64,000 nt of DNA from SSF14 sp037045585 (lineage in GTDB: Bacteria; Actinomycetota; Acidimicrobiia; Acidimicrobiales; Microtrichaceae). Each line of letters opens with the position of its first letter. Position 1 is the stretch's first letter. Location: positions 141,174 through 205,173 of the forward strand of contig JBAOIR010000009.1 in NCBI GenBank assembly GCA_037045585.1, in the 5' to 3' direction. Position numbers and translations under genes: made by a program. The notes below the pieces were generated by a model that saw nothing but the letters and a program-made list of their open reading frames with translations, did no database searches and had not been told where the DNA came from. Below are positions 37,692 to 46,351 of this stretch, piece by piece.

Positions 37692-39333
37692 CACACTGTC
37701 CTACATGGCTGGGCCCGGACCTTCACGAGGTTCTGGTCGGGCTGGTAGGTCAGCTCGACGCCGAGTTCGGCGTACATGTCGGCCTTGAGGTTCGGGTCCG
37801 CTTGGCCGAGGAGTGCGACGGCGTCTTGGATGCCCCCGATGAGGGCGCGGACCTCGTTGGCAGTGAGTGGCGCCTGGGCCGGTGCTGCGTTTCCGAGCTC
37901 ATGCTCGGCGGCGAGGCGTTCGCCTTGAACTTCCCGCATCCAGCCAGCGACGACGAGCGCGTCGGCGCCGGCTTCGAGCGCAGCGCGATATCGGTCGAGT
38001 CGGCGGTCGCAATCCGCGATCCGACGGTGTGCGGCCTCGCGCCGTTCCGGCAAGCGCGTCGTCGGGTTCTTGAGCCCGACTCATCGCATCGCAGGTCGCG
38101 TCGACGGTGGCTTCATCGAACATGGTTGCGAGCCACGCGTCGAGGGCGTCAGTGATCCGGTCCTCGCGGAGGTACACGGTCTTGGGGTGGTCGATTCCCT
38201 TCGCCGATCGCGTACTCGGACGCGTATTGGCAGCGGTAGTGCTCGCGTCCGTTGTTGAACGACCCCTGCATCCGGCGACCGCACAGGCCGCAGCGAATCA
38301 GCCCGCTGAGCTGGTACGTGCGCTTCACTCGGGGTCGCTTGTGGGTCGTCGGGCGCTGCTTGCCGGCAAGACGAATCTGTTGGGCGCGCTCGAACAGGTC
38401 GGCGTCGACGAGTGCCTCGTGGGTTTGCTCTGCGGACCAGATCCAATCGGAGGGGTCGTTCCACCTGAGCTTGGTTTCGTGGCCTGCGGCGACGTCGTCA
38501 ACGTCGAGGAGGACTTCGTCGCGCCGCTGGCGGTTCCAGACCTGTCGACCGGTGTAGCGGGGGTTCTCGATGATGGCGCGTACCGCCGACTTTCCCCACG
38601 CACCGCCCGAGGACGCGCGGTGACGGTTCCGCGCTGGGTCATGGCCACTGGGCGACGGGATACCGTCGGCGGTGAGTCGTTCGGCGATCGCGAGGTAGCC
38701 GAGGCGTCCCGCGATGTAGTCGTCGAAGATTCGCCTCGCGATCGGCGCCGAAATCGGATCGGGTTCGAGGCGATGGAGTCGCTGACCGAGTGCGGCTTTG
38801 CCCGGGTTGGGATGAGCGCCCGCGTCTGCGATGCGGTATCCGTACGGTGGCCGTCCACCGAGGAAGCGGCCCTCGGTGGCGGCCTGGTTAGCCATCGCCG
38901 ATCGCACACGGATCTTGATGCGGTTCCGCTCACCTTTCGACATGCCGCCGTAAAGGCTCATGACGAGTTCGTGAGCGTCAGATCCGGGATCGACCCGACC
39001 TCCGACCTCTGGGACCCACAACTCGACGCCGTAGTGGGTCAGCACCGGGAACGTGAGCCCGAACTGTGCGCCGTAGAACGCGCGTGCCGGCTCGCCGATA
39101 ACGACAGCATCAAACCCACGGTCCGGACGGGCGAGATCGCTCAGCAGTCGCGCTGCCTCCGGCCGCCGCTTCCACGGCAACGATCGAGACTGGCCTACGT
39201 CGAAGTACTCGGCGACGACCACACCGTGCTGCTCGATCAAGGCCGTCGAACGCGCCAGCTGCCAACCCCGCGACGATGTCGGGTCCTGTTGATCCTCGGT
39301 GCTCACCCGCCCGTAGAACGCGAATCGCTTCAT
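37673..39333 (-). CDS. Large serine recombinase / site-specific integrase (two frameshifts)
   Basis: About 552 residues if repaired. N-terminal resolvase domain with FAFYGRVSTEDQ carrying the nucleophilic serine (residue 11), GMSKGERNRIKIRVRSAM, a recombinase domain (GGRPPYGYR, IIENPRYTG), then a zinc ribbon (CGLCGRRM...YRC) and a coiled-coil-like C-terminus. An extra base at about 38195 (YAIGEG to IDHPKTVYL) and another near 38052-38056 (EPDDA to LPERREAAH) break the frame. The C-terminus overlaps the 3' end of tRNA-Leu by 19 bp, so this is probably the integrase of an element inserted at that tRNA. Confidence 0.85.
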
Positions 39334-39336
39334 GGG

Positions 39337-39585
39337 TCAGGAGACTACGACGTCGGTCTGACACTCTTCCGAGAAGGAAGCGCCCAGGTCGACGTCGATG
39401 GCGTGCTCGTCGAACGCTCGTTCCGTGCTGGTTCGTCGGGAGGCTACGAGGACCTTCATGAGCGATCGGGCGAGGCCGGGGGTCAGCTGGGGCGGGTGGG
39501 CCGGGACGGTCACCTGGACGCGACCCGCCGAGCGCTCAACGATCGACGGTGTCGACGTGGGGTGGTGATCGCGTGGCGGCCTCAT
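39337..39585 (-). CDS. Small hypothetical protein upstream of the recombinase
   Basis: 82 residues, 3 nt before the recombinase start on the same strand, so probably cotranscribed. Reads like a real protein (VQVTVPAHPPQLTPGLAR, then KVLVASRRTSTERAF, DVDLGASFSEE) but no family is recognised. ATG 39585. Confidence 0.5.
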   Translation of the reverse strand: MRPPRDHHPTSTPSIVERSAGRVQVTVPAHPPQLTPGLARSLMKVLVASRRTSTERAFDEHAIDVDLGASFSEECQTDVVVS

Positions 39586-39848
39586 GTTTGACCTAAGCGC
39601 AACCCGCCACCGCGATTGCTGAGATTTCTTGTTCGGGCACGATCAGCGCGTCGCCGGGATGACGCTTCGCGAGGGTCGGCGGGGAGCGATGACACGGCGC
39701 GGCTCGTGGTGGTCGTCTGAGCGGCACGCTGGCGACGGCGCGTACCGATTCTTGACGGCTGACGGTCAATCGGAGCATCGCCGCTGGCCCCGCTGGCTCG
39801 ACGGAAGTCGACGGCAAAGGCGACAGCGAAGTGGACGGGGAAGACCAC
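39582..39848 (-). CDS. Weakly supported small open frame
   Basis: 88 residues whose stop overlaps the next ATG (ATGA), the only support. Composition is Arg/Ser-rich with no domain and could easily be chance. The rest of the gap to 40085 shows no gene, only a small GTGGT/ACCAC hairpin at 39915-39932. Confidence 0.2.
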   Translation of the reverse strand: MVFPVHFAVAFAVDFRRASGASGDAPIDRQPSRIGTRRRQRAAQTTTTSRAVSSLPADPREASSRRRADRARTRNLSNRGGGLRLGQT

Positions 39849-40085
39849 GACGAGGAGGCGGCGGGCCCTCGGCGTCCCGGACGAGCCGATGCTGGATCGC
39901 AGGGCTCACGGCTCGTGGTCAGGGGTTACCACCTGGCCCCGGTCTCCACGTTCAGACCGGCGTTCAGGGTTGCGTCCAGGGTGACCACCCACGTTGGAAC
40001 GGCTGGCGCACCGACTTCCTTGTCGATGGTTCGAGGGTCGATGCGCCTAGCGGTTGTAACAGCCGACGATTCCTGGAGCGTGCCG

Positions 40086-40433
40086 ATGAGTACACCTGAC
40101 CTGTTCACGATCACCGAAGCGGCCGTCGTGCTGCGTATCGGCCGCACGACCGCCTACGAGCTCGCTCGCCGTGACCTCGCCACGGGCGGCGGGGAAGGCT
40201 TGGGGGTCATCCGTGTCGGAGGGCAGCTCCGGGTCCCCAGAGCCGCCTTGGAGCGGCTGATCGGCGCCCCGATCGAGACATCCGTGACCCCAGGGCCGGG
40301 GCCGGTCGCCACGGCGGCGGCTCCGCTCACGGTCGTCCCCGACGCGACCCGTGCTCGTGCCGATCACCCGAGCGCTGCGTCTGGTCGTCGTCGTCGGTTG
40401 GTGTCGGTGGATCAGTTGCGGTTCGATTCGTGA
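40086..40433 (+). CDS. Excisionase-like helix-turn-helix protein
   Basis: 115 residues from ATG 40086. Residues 8-28 (TITEAAVVLRIGRTTAYELA) match the MerR/excisionase HTH used by Xis proteins and small repressors, followed by GVIRVGGQLRVPRAALERLI, the winged part. The tail is Ala/Pro-rich. Upstream of a relaxase on a mobile element, it likely controls excision or gene expression. Confidence 0.75.
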   Translation: MSTPDLFTITEAAVVLRIGRTTAYELARRDLATGGGEGLGVIRVGGQLRVPRAALERLIGAPIETSVTPGPGPVATAAAPLTVVPDATRARADHPSAASGRRRRLVSVDQLRFDS

Positions 40434-40536
40434 GCGGTTGCGCGGTCGGCAGGACCGTTGCTTGGTCAGGTGCCATTTCGTTCGACGCACTTGCACCACG
40501 GTGCCCTGCCGCCGGTCACGCCGGCTGTCCTGTTCG

Positions 40537-43071
40537 GTGTTCGCCTTGTTGAGCATCGGAAAGCTCGCCGCCGGTGCCGGCGACTACTACACCGCAATGG
40601 TTGCCGATGGTGCCGAGGAGTACTACACGACCACTCGTGAGGCACCCGGCGAGTGGGTGGGTGCGGCGGCGCAACGGTTGGGATTGGCCGGCACGGTCCG
40701 ACCCGACGACTTCACCGCCGTGCTCGAACACCGCTATCCGGGAACGAACGTCAGGATCACCGCATCGCGCTCCGCTCCGGCGGTCGCAGCGTTTGATGCC
40801 ACGTTCAACGCCCCGAAGTCGGTGTCGATCCTCCATGGTCTCGGCACCCCCGACATCCGAACGGCGGTCCGCCTCGCGCACGATGTCGCGGTGCGTGAAG
40901 CGCTCACGGTGTTCGAGACGGAAGCGTCACGGGGCCGGCGTGGCCACGGTGGCGCTGAGATCGTTGCCGGTGACGGGTTCGTCGCCGCGGCGTTTCGCCA
41001 CCGCACGTCGCGGGCCGGTGACCCGCATCTCCACACCCACGTTGTGATCGCCAATCTCGTTCATGGGCCCGATGACCGGTGGACAGCGCTCGATGCCCGG
41101 CCGCTCTACCACTGGTCGAAAACTGTCGGCTACCTGTATGAGGCCGAGCTCCGCCACCAACTCGCCACCTCGATGGGTGTTGAGTGGCGGGCGGTGCGCC
41201 GCGGAATCGCGGACATCACCGCCGTGCCGATGCGGGTGGTGGATGAGTTCTCCACGCGCCGTCACGAGATCGAAGCGCACATGGCCGCCAACGGCGGCGA
41301 ATCGGCCCGTTCCGCCCAGGTCGCCGCCTACGCGACACGGCGGATGAAGGACCACTCGGCGACCCCGGAGACGTTGCGCGACGGTTGGCGGCAACGCGCC
41401 GTCGACCTCGGTTTTGACGTGGAGCTGGTCTGCGATCAGGTCAACGCCGGCATCGACGACCCCCGCGACATCGGGCTGGTTCATCTCGGCCCGATGTTCG
41501 AGCGTCTCGCTGGACCGGACGGGTTGACCCGGAACCGGTCGATGTTCGGCCGACGCGAGATCATCCAAGGCATCTGCGATCTGCTTCCAAACGGGGCGCC
41601 GATCGCCAGCATCGTCGAGTGGGCCGACCTGTTCGTGGCGTCCGAGCACTGTGTGCAGCTCACCGGCACGGGTGCTGCGGCGATCCGAACCCGAGCGGGT
41701 CGAGTCGTTTCGGCGAGGACCGACGAGACCCGTTTCAGCACCCCCGACATGCTGGCTACCGAACGGCGACTCATCGACTGTGCTGTCCGTCGCACTGGTG
41801 ATGGGGTCGGCACCGCGGATCATCGTCACGTCGATACAGCGATCGCCGGTCGGCCGACGTTGAGTGACGAACAGATGCGGATGGTGTGGCGAGTCTGTTC
41901 CAGCGGCGCCGGGGTCGACATCGTCGAAGGCGTCGCCGGTGCAGGAAAGACCTACACGCTCGCCGCCGCCAACCAAGCCTGGACCGACAGCGGCCACACG
42001 GTGATCGGGTGTGCGCTCGCCGCGAAGGCGGCACGGCAACTCCAAACCGACGCCGACATCCCGTCGGTGACGATCGACCGCTTGCTGATCGACCTCGACC
42101 GGCCCGAGAAGGGCGGCCTCTCCCCGAACACCGTGATCGTGGTCGATGAGGCCGCGATGGTCGGCACTCGCAAACTCCTGCGGCTCCTCGACCACGCCGA
42201 ACACGCACGGGCAAAGGTCGTGTTGGTGGGTGACCCGTGCCAACTTCCCGAGATCGAAGCCGGCGGCTCGTTCACCGGGCTCCGCCGACGTCTCGACGCC
42301 AGCCTCCTCGCCACGAACCGACGCCAACACGAGTCGTGGGAACGAACCGCCCTCGCTCACCTCCGTGTCGGGGCCACCGATTCTGCGCTCGACGCCTACC
42401 TCGACCACGGCCGGGTCAAGATCGCAAACCCCGGGACCGACCCGCGACAGGCGATGGTCGACGACTGGTACAACGCCCGGCGCTCCGGGACCGCTGTGAT
42501 GCTCGCCTCCACCCGGGCTGAGGTCGACGCACTCAATCGGCGAGCACGGGCCCGGCTCCGAGCCGACGGCGAGATCCGCGCCGACCCGGTGATCCTCGGC
42601 GCAGTCAGTTTCGCGGAGGGGGACCTGGTTGTGGCGCTCCGCAACGACCGGCGTCTGGGTGTTCTCAATGGCACTCGCAGTGTGATCGAACACATTGACC
42701 ACGACGGCCAGATGATCCGCTGCAGGACTGATGACCACCAGATCGTGTCGCTCCCGTTCGTCTACGCGACCGAAGGGCACCTGGCCCACGGCTACGCAAT
42801 GACGGTTCACAAAGCCCAGGGCGCCACCTACGACCACTGCCTCGTGCTCGGCAGCGACCAGTTCACGACCGAGGCCGCGTATACCGCGATGTCGAGAGGC
42901 CGCATCGACAACACCCTCTACCTCGACGGCGCCACGCCACGAGAGGACGCGGACGCCGCCGAGGTCAAAAGCGACATCGTTGATCAAGTCCGGGCCTCGC
43001 TCCAACGGACCGCCGCGCAGACCATGGCGCTCGAAGACGACAACGGTGCCGACTTCGAGATCGACCTCTGA
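40537..43071 (+). CDS. MobF-family relaxase with TraI/TraA-type helicase
   Basis: 844 residues. Starts GTG 40537 (VFALLSIGKLAAGAGDYY), with catalytic tyrosines in DYYTAM and EEYYTT near the N-terminus and the three-histidine metal site in AGDPHLHTHVVIANLVH (~163). The C-terminal half is a RecD/TraI-like helicase: GVAGAGKTYTLA (Walker A, ~467), VIVVDEAAMVGT (Walker B, ~534), LVGDPCQLPEIEAGGSF and LAHGYAMTVHKAQGAT. It nicks and unwinds one strand for conjugative transfer. No type IV secretion genes are nearby, so this would be a mobilisable, not self-transmissible, element. Intact. Confidence 0.9.
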   Translation: MFALLSIGKLAAGAGDYYTAMVADGAEEYYTTTREAPGEWVGAAAQRLGLAGTVRPDDFTAVLEHRYPGTNVRITASRSAPAVAAFDATFNAPKSVSILHGLGTPDIRTAVRLAHDVAVREALTVFETEASRGRRGHGGAEIVAGDGFVAAAFRHRTSRAGDPHLHTHVVIANLVHGPDDRWTALDARPLYHWSKTVGYLYEAELRHQLATSMGVEWRAVRRGIADITAVPMRVVDEFSTRRHEIEAHMAANGGESARSAQVAAYATRRMKDHSATPETLRDGWRQRAVDLGFDVELVCDQVNAGIDDPRDIGLVHLGPMFERLAGPDGLTRNRSMFGRREIIQGICDLLPNGAPIASIVEWADLFVASEHCVQLTGTGAAAIRTRAGRVVSARTDETRFSTPDMLATERRLIDCAVRRTGDGVGTADHRHVDTAIAGRPTLSDEQMRMVWRVCSSGAGVDIVEGVAGAGKTYTLAAANQAWTDSGHTVIGCALAAKAARQLQTDADIPSVTIDRLLIDLDRPEKGGLSPNTVIVVDEAAMVGTRKLLRLLDHAEHARAKVVLVGDPCQLPEIEAGGSFTGLRRRLDASLLATNRRQHESWERTALAHLRVGATDSALDAYLDHGRVKIANPGTDPRQAMVDDWYNARRSGTAVMLASTRAEVDALNRRARARLRADGEIRADPVILGAVSFAEGDLVVALRNDRRLGVLNGTRSVIEHIDHDGQMIRCRTDDHQIVSLPFVYATEGHLAHGYAMTVHKAQGATYDHCLVLGSDQFTTEAAYTAMSRGRIDNTLYLDGATPREDADAAEVKSDIVDQVRASLQRTAAQTMALEDDNGADFEIDL

Positions 43072-43465
43072 ACCATGAGGCTCCCAGATCAGCGTGAGGA
43101 GCGTAGGGTGCCTTCGAGGCACCGCTGCAAGAACCCCCGGGACCGCAGCATCGCTATGGCAGCTTTGGTGGTGCCCCGGCGATTCCAGCGACCATTCCCG
43201 CTAACGGGCGAAGTCGTCGCCATCTTGGCGTCCCGAATCTGGGCCGTCGTTGTGCCGGGAGAGGCAATGACGCCGAGGTTCGATGTCCCGGAGCGGGCGG
43301 CACTCAACGTGTTCGGCGTTCACAGGGCGGCACTCAACGTGTTCGGCGTTTTCTGGGGCTCGCCGGCGATCCTGATGTCGTCGCGCTCTGCGGAACGTCA
43401 GGCTGATGGATGCGGATATTCAAGTTTGCGGTCAATTCGGGGAAGGTGGGGCCGACGAGTACCTG
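43072..43465. other. Gene-poor gap with a short tandem repeat
   Basis: Between the relaxase and the wall-protein gene. A plus-strand open frame (43075-43482) has no recognisable features and is not called. The region holds the 30-bp repeat pair noted below and a candidate ribosome site (GGTGGGG, 43445-43452). Confidence 0.5.
43295..43350 (+). repeat. Two 26-bp direct repeats, period 30 bp
   Basis: A 26-bp block starting GGGCGGCACTC and ending TTCGGCGTT is present at 43295-43320 and again, identical, at 43325-43350, separated by 4 nt. Each copy contains the internal palindrome AACG-N7-CGTT. It lies 116 bp before the wall-protein start, so it may bind a regulator. Confidence 0.85.
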
Positions 43466-46351
43466 ATGACATCCTCGAATGACTCCGCAACGTGTCGACG
43501 TTTCCTTCCTCGGGTCTCGCGTCTGCAGCTTCGCGGCGCTACTGCTGCCGTGTTGGTGCTGGGTGCCTCGCTGGTGAGTCTGGTCACCGGGCCCCCCGCC
43601 GCGGCGGCTCCGCCGGTCGCAACCGCGGCGCTGACCATCAGCCAGCCGAACCCGCTGATCGGCCAGACGTTGAGCTTCGGCGTCAGCCTCGACAACACCG
43701 ATACCACGGCGACGGGGTATATGCCCTACATCGACCTGGTGTTGCCGGTCGCGGGCGGAGACGGCGATGACGGCATCTCGTTCACGAGTGCCTCCTATCT
43801 CGGAGCGCCGGTATCGACACCCCTTGTGCAGACCTGCACCGGCGCCCCGGTGACCCACCCGCTGACCGCGTTGTCGACCCCATGTCCCGTGGGTCGCCAG
43901 CTCGTCGTCATGCAACTGCCGTTCGGGAGCTTCACGCCGAGCCAGCCGGCCGCGACGGTGCAGGTGCAGGCGGCGCTGTCTTCGCTCGCGGACGTAGGAC
44001 TCGTCCTGCCAATAAGCGCAACGCCCGGCTTCGCCTACGGCGATTCGCCCACCGGCTCGACCCCGATCATCGGCTCGGCGGTCTCGTCGAACGTCACACC
44101 GCAGGTGGTGACGTTCCTCAAGCGCTATGTCGGTCCGGAGAACGAAACGGCGACGGGTCCGAACTACCAGCGCCAGCACGTGCTCGAGGTCGATGTCGCC
44201 AACGGTGCAACGTTGACGACGCTCGACGTCAGCGACCAGATGCCGCCCACGATGCAGTACGTGTCGTCCGCGACGGTGCCGAGCGCCACCGCTGTGGCGA
44301 CGCCGTCGACGTCGGCGCCGATGGGCACCCTGACCCGTCGCTTCACGAACGTCGTCGGCTCGGCGGCCGCCGTGGACGCGAGCGTGACCGCGACGTGGTA
44401 CATCCCGCTCCTGGACATTGGATCGGTCGGCGTACTCGACGCGGCTTCCGGCGACGACCGGGTGGCGCGAAACGACGGCGTGGCGGCCGGCACAGTCGAC
44501 CCTGTCGACCCCCGGGACGCGAACCTGCCGTTCAGCATGAATCCCAACAGCCTCGTCCCGCCGTTTCCCGACGATCACGAAGTAACCGCCAAGTCGATCG
44601 CGACGCAAAAGACGGTGGCCGTCCAGACAGACACCGGCGGCGCCGGCCCCACCCCCGACGACACGTTGCAGTACACGATTGCGGTGCAGGTGTCGGACTA
44701 CTTCACCTTCGCGGATCTCGACCTTCTCGACGTGCTCGGTGACGGCCAGACCTTCGACACCGGATTCACCCCGACCCTTTCGGTAACCGAGGCCGGTACG
44801 ACATCGAGCGGAGCGTTCACCGGGCCCGAATACACGCTCGACACGTCCCAGCGCAGCACGTGCGGTGACGGTGCATCTCGTCTCAACTTCGATCTGTCCG
44901 CGGCGATCGCCCGGCTCAGCGGCAGCAACGGTGTGTTGACCGGTGGACTTGTCGGCGGGTCGAACGTCGGCGCTACCACTGCAACGATCACGTTCCGTTC
45001 GGTCATGAACGACGCCTACGCCTGCTCGGTGAGCGACCTGAGCGTCGACCTGACCGACCGCGTTACCAACGGCGTCACCGTCGACGGCGAGGTCTACGAC
45101 AACGCGACCCAACTCCCGCAGGCAAGCACCCGGCGCGAGGCCGACACCTCGGGCACCAGCGTGACCGTTCTGGCGCCAGCACTGTCCAAGACGATCTACG
45201 CCCGCAACGGCGTCGTCGGAGTCGTGGCGGGAACGCCCGCACAGTTCGAGCCCGACGACACCATCACCTACCGGCTCCGCTACGTGCTGCCCTCCAGCGA
45301 CATCGAGGACTTCGCGCTCGTCGACTTCGCGCCGCTGCCGATCCTCGGCGTCGGATCCTTCTCGACCGCTTCCCCGACCACGACCTGTGCGGTGCCGGCG
45401 GTCAACACCTCCTGCTTCGGCCCGGCCGACACGTTTCACAACCTGTCCGGCGCTCCCGACCCGGTCGTCACTCGCGACACCACCGGCAACTCGCTGACCT
45501 TCGACTACGGCGACTTCGACAGCACCGCCAACGGAGTCAGTGAGGTCGACGTCCTGTTCACTCTCCCGATCAGCAACGCCCCGTTCCGAGACGGCCTGTT
45601 GTTCACCAACCAGGCGCGAGCGGTGTTCAACAACAGCTTCGCCGAGGCGGCCGCACAGGACGCCATCGTGCAGATCGACCTGACCCAACCGCAGCTTCGA
45701 ATCCGCAAGGGTGTGGCCTCGACCGACAACCCGAGCGTGGTGCTCACCGGCGCCACCGCGCCCAGCGGCATCACCTGGCGCGCTCCTGGCGTAGCCGGCC
45801 CCGGCTGGTCCGGCGGCGTCATCAACTCCAGCAACCTCGGAAGCGCGCCCGACGCCAACGCCTCGAGACTCGATGCCGGTGACCTGGTGCGTTTCGCCAT
45901 GGTCGTCGAAAACACCGGCCGCGGCGTCGACGGCGCCTATGACGTCGCCGTCTCGGACGCGATGCCGGCCGGGTTCGTGATCCCCGCGGGTGGTGTCGAC
46001 CTCCGGGTCGCAAACGGTGGCAACGCGACGATGTCAGCGTCGGCCGGTGGCTACTTCACCGCCGGCGCGGGTACCGCGTCGAGCGGGCAGACCGGGACAC
46101 TCACGCTGACGGATCCGGGACCGACCCCGACACCGGGCGGTTCGATCGATCCAACGAACCCCACGACCGGCGCCAACCTCGCCGTGATCACCTACGAACT
46201 CGAGGTGGCAGGCACCGCCGAAGCGAACACGACATACACCAACACCGCGTCGATCACGAACTTCGCTGCGCAGGAAGGCGGGCCGAACTACACACCCGTG
46301 ACGCCCGCCGCCGACATCACCAACACCGCGTCGGTCAGGCCGCGCCGGTGA
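43466..46351 (+). CDS. N-terminal part of a very large DUF11-repeat wall protein
   Basis: 961 residues. A signal peptide (RLQLRGATAAVLVLGASLVS, then AAAAPP) precedes a series of Ig-like, Ser/Thr/Asp-rich domains. Later domains resemble DUF11 ('conserved repeat') modules with patterns such as PQLRIRKGVAS and NTASITNFA. It ends PAADITNTASVRPRR, then the next part starts at once. There is no sorting signal here. A 1-nt repair near 46338 (TCGGTCAGnGCCGCG) would join both parts into one ~2,807-residue chain, as the second part lacks a signal peptide. Confidence 0.7.
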   Translation: MTSSNDSATCRRFLPRVSRLQLRGATAAVLVLGASLVSLVTGPPAAAAPPVATAALTISQPNPLIGQTLSFGVSLDNTDTTATGYMPYIDLVLPVAGGDGDDGISFTSASYLGAPVSTPLVQTCTGAPVTHPLTALSTPCPVGRQLVVMQLPFGSFTPSQPAATVQVQAALSSLADVGLVLPISATPGFAYGDSPTGSTPIIGSAVSSNVTPQVVTFLKRYVGPENETATGPNYQRQHVLEVDVANGATLTTLDVSDQMPPTMQYVSSATVPSATAVATPSTSAPMGTLTRRFTNVVGSAAAVDASVTATWYIPLLDIGSVGVLDAASGDDRVARNDGVAAGTVDPVDPRDANLPFSMNPNSLVPPFPDDHEVTAKSIATQKTVAVQTDTGGAGPTPDDTLQYTIAVQVSDYFTFADLDLLDVLGDGQTFDTGFTPTLSVTEAGTTSSGAFTGPEYTLDTSQRSTCGDGASRLNFDLSAAIARLSGSNGVLTGGLVGGSNVGATTATITFRSVMNDAYACSVSDLSVDLTDRVTNGVTVDGEVYDNATQLPQASTRREADTSGTSVTVLAPALSKTIYARNGVVGVVAGTPAQFEPDDTITYRLRYVLPSSDIEDFALVDFAPLPILGVGSFSTASPTTTCAVPAVNTSCFGPADTFHNLSGAPDPVVTRDTTGNSLTFDYGDFDSTANGVSEVDVLFTLPISNAPFRDGLLFTNQARAVFNNSFAEAAAQDAIVQIDLTQPQLRIRKGVASTDNPSVVLTGATAPSGITWRAPGVAGPGWSGGVINSSNLGSAPDANASRLDAGDLVRFAMVVENTGRGVDGAYDVAVSDAMPAGFVIPAGGVDLRVANGGNATMSASAGGYFTAGAGTASSGQTGTLTLTDPGPTPTPGGSIDPTNPTTGANLAVITYELEVAGTAEANTTYTNTASITNFAAQEGGPNYTPVTPAADITNTASVRPRR

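Noticed and set aside
39629..40099. Plus-strand frame before the HTH gene
   Set aside because: Arg-rich with no motif; the region overlaps a weak reverse frame and no start signal is seen.
40927..43122. Reverse-strand open frame of 731 aa over the relaxase
   Set aside because: No family motif and fully inside the well-supported relaxase; GC-rich artefact.
43075..43482. Plus-strand frame after the relaxase
   Set aside because: No ribosome site, no domain, and the 26-bp repeats run through it; probably noncoding.
43334..45688. Reverse-strand open frame of 784 aa over the wall protein
   Set aside because: Repeated Arg/Gly/Val composition with no motif; shadow of the DUF11 gene.
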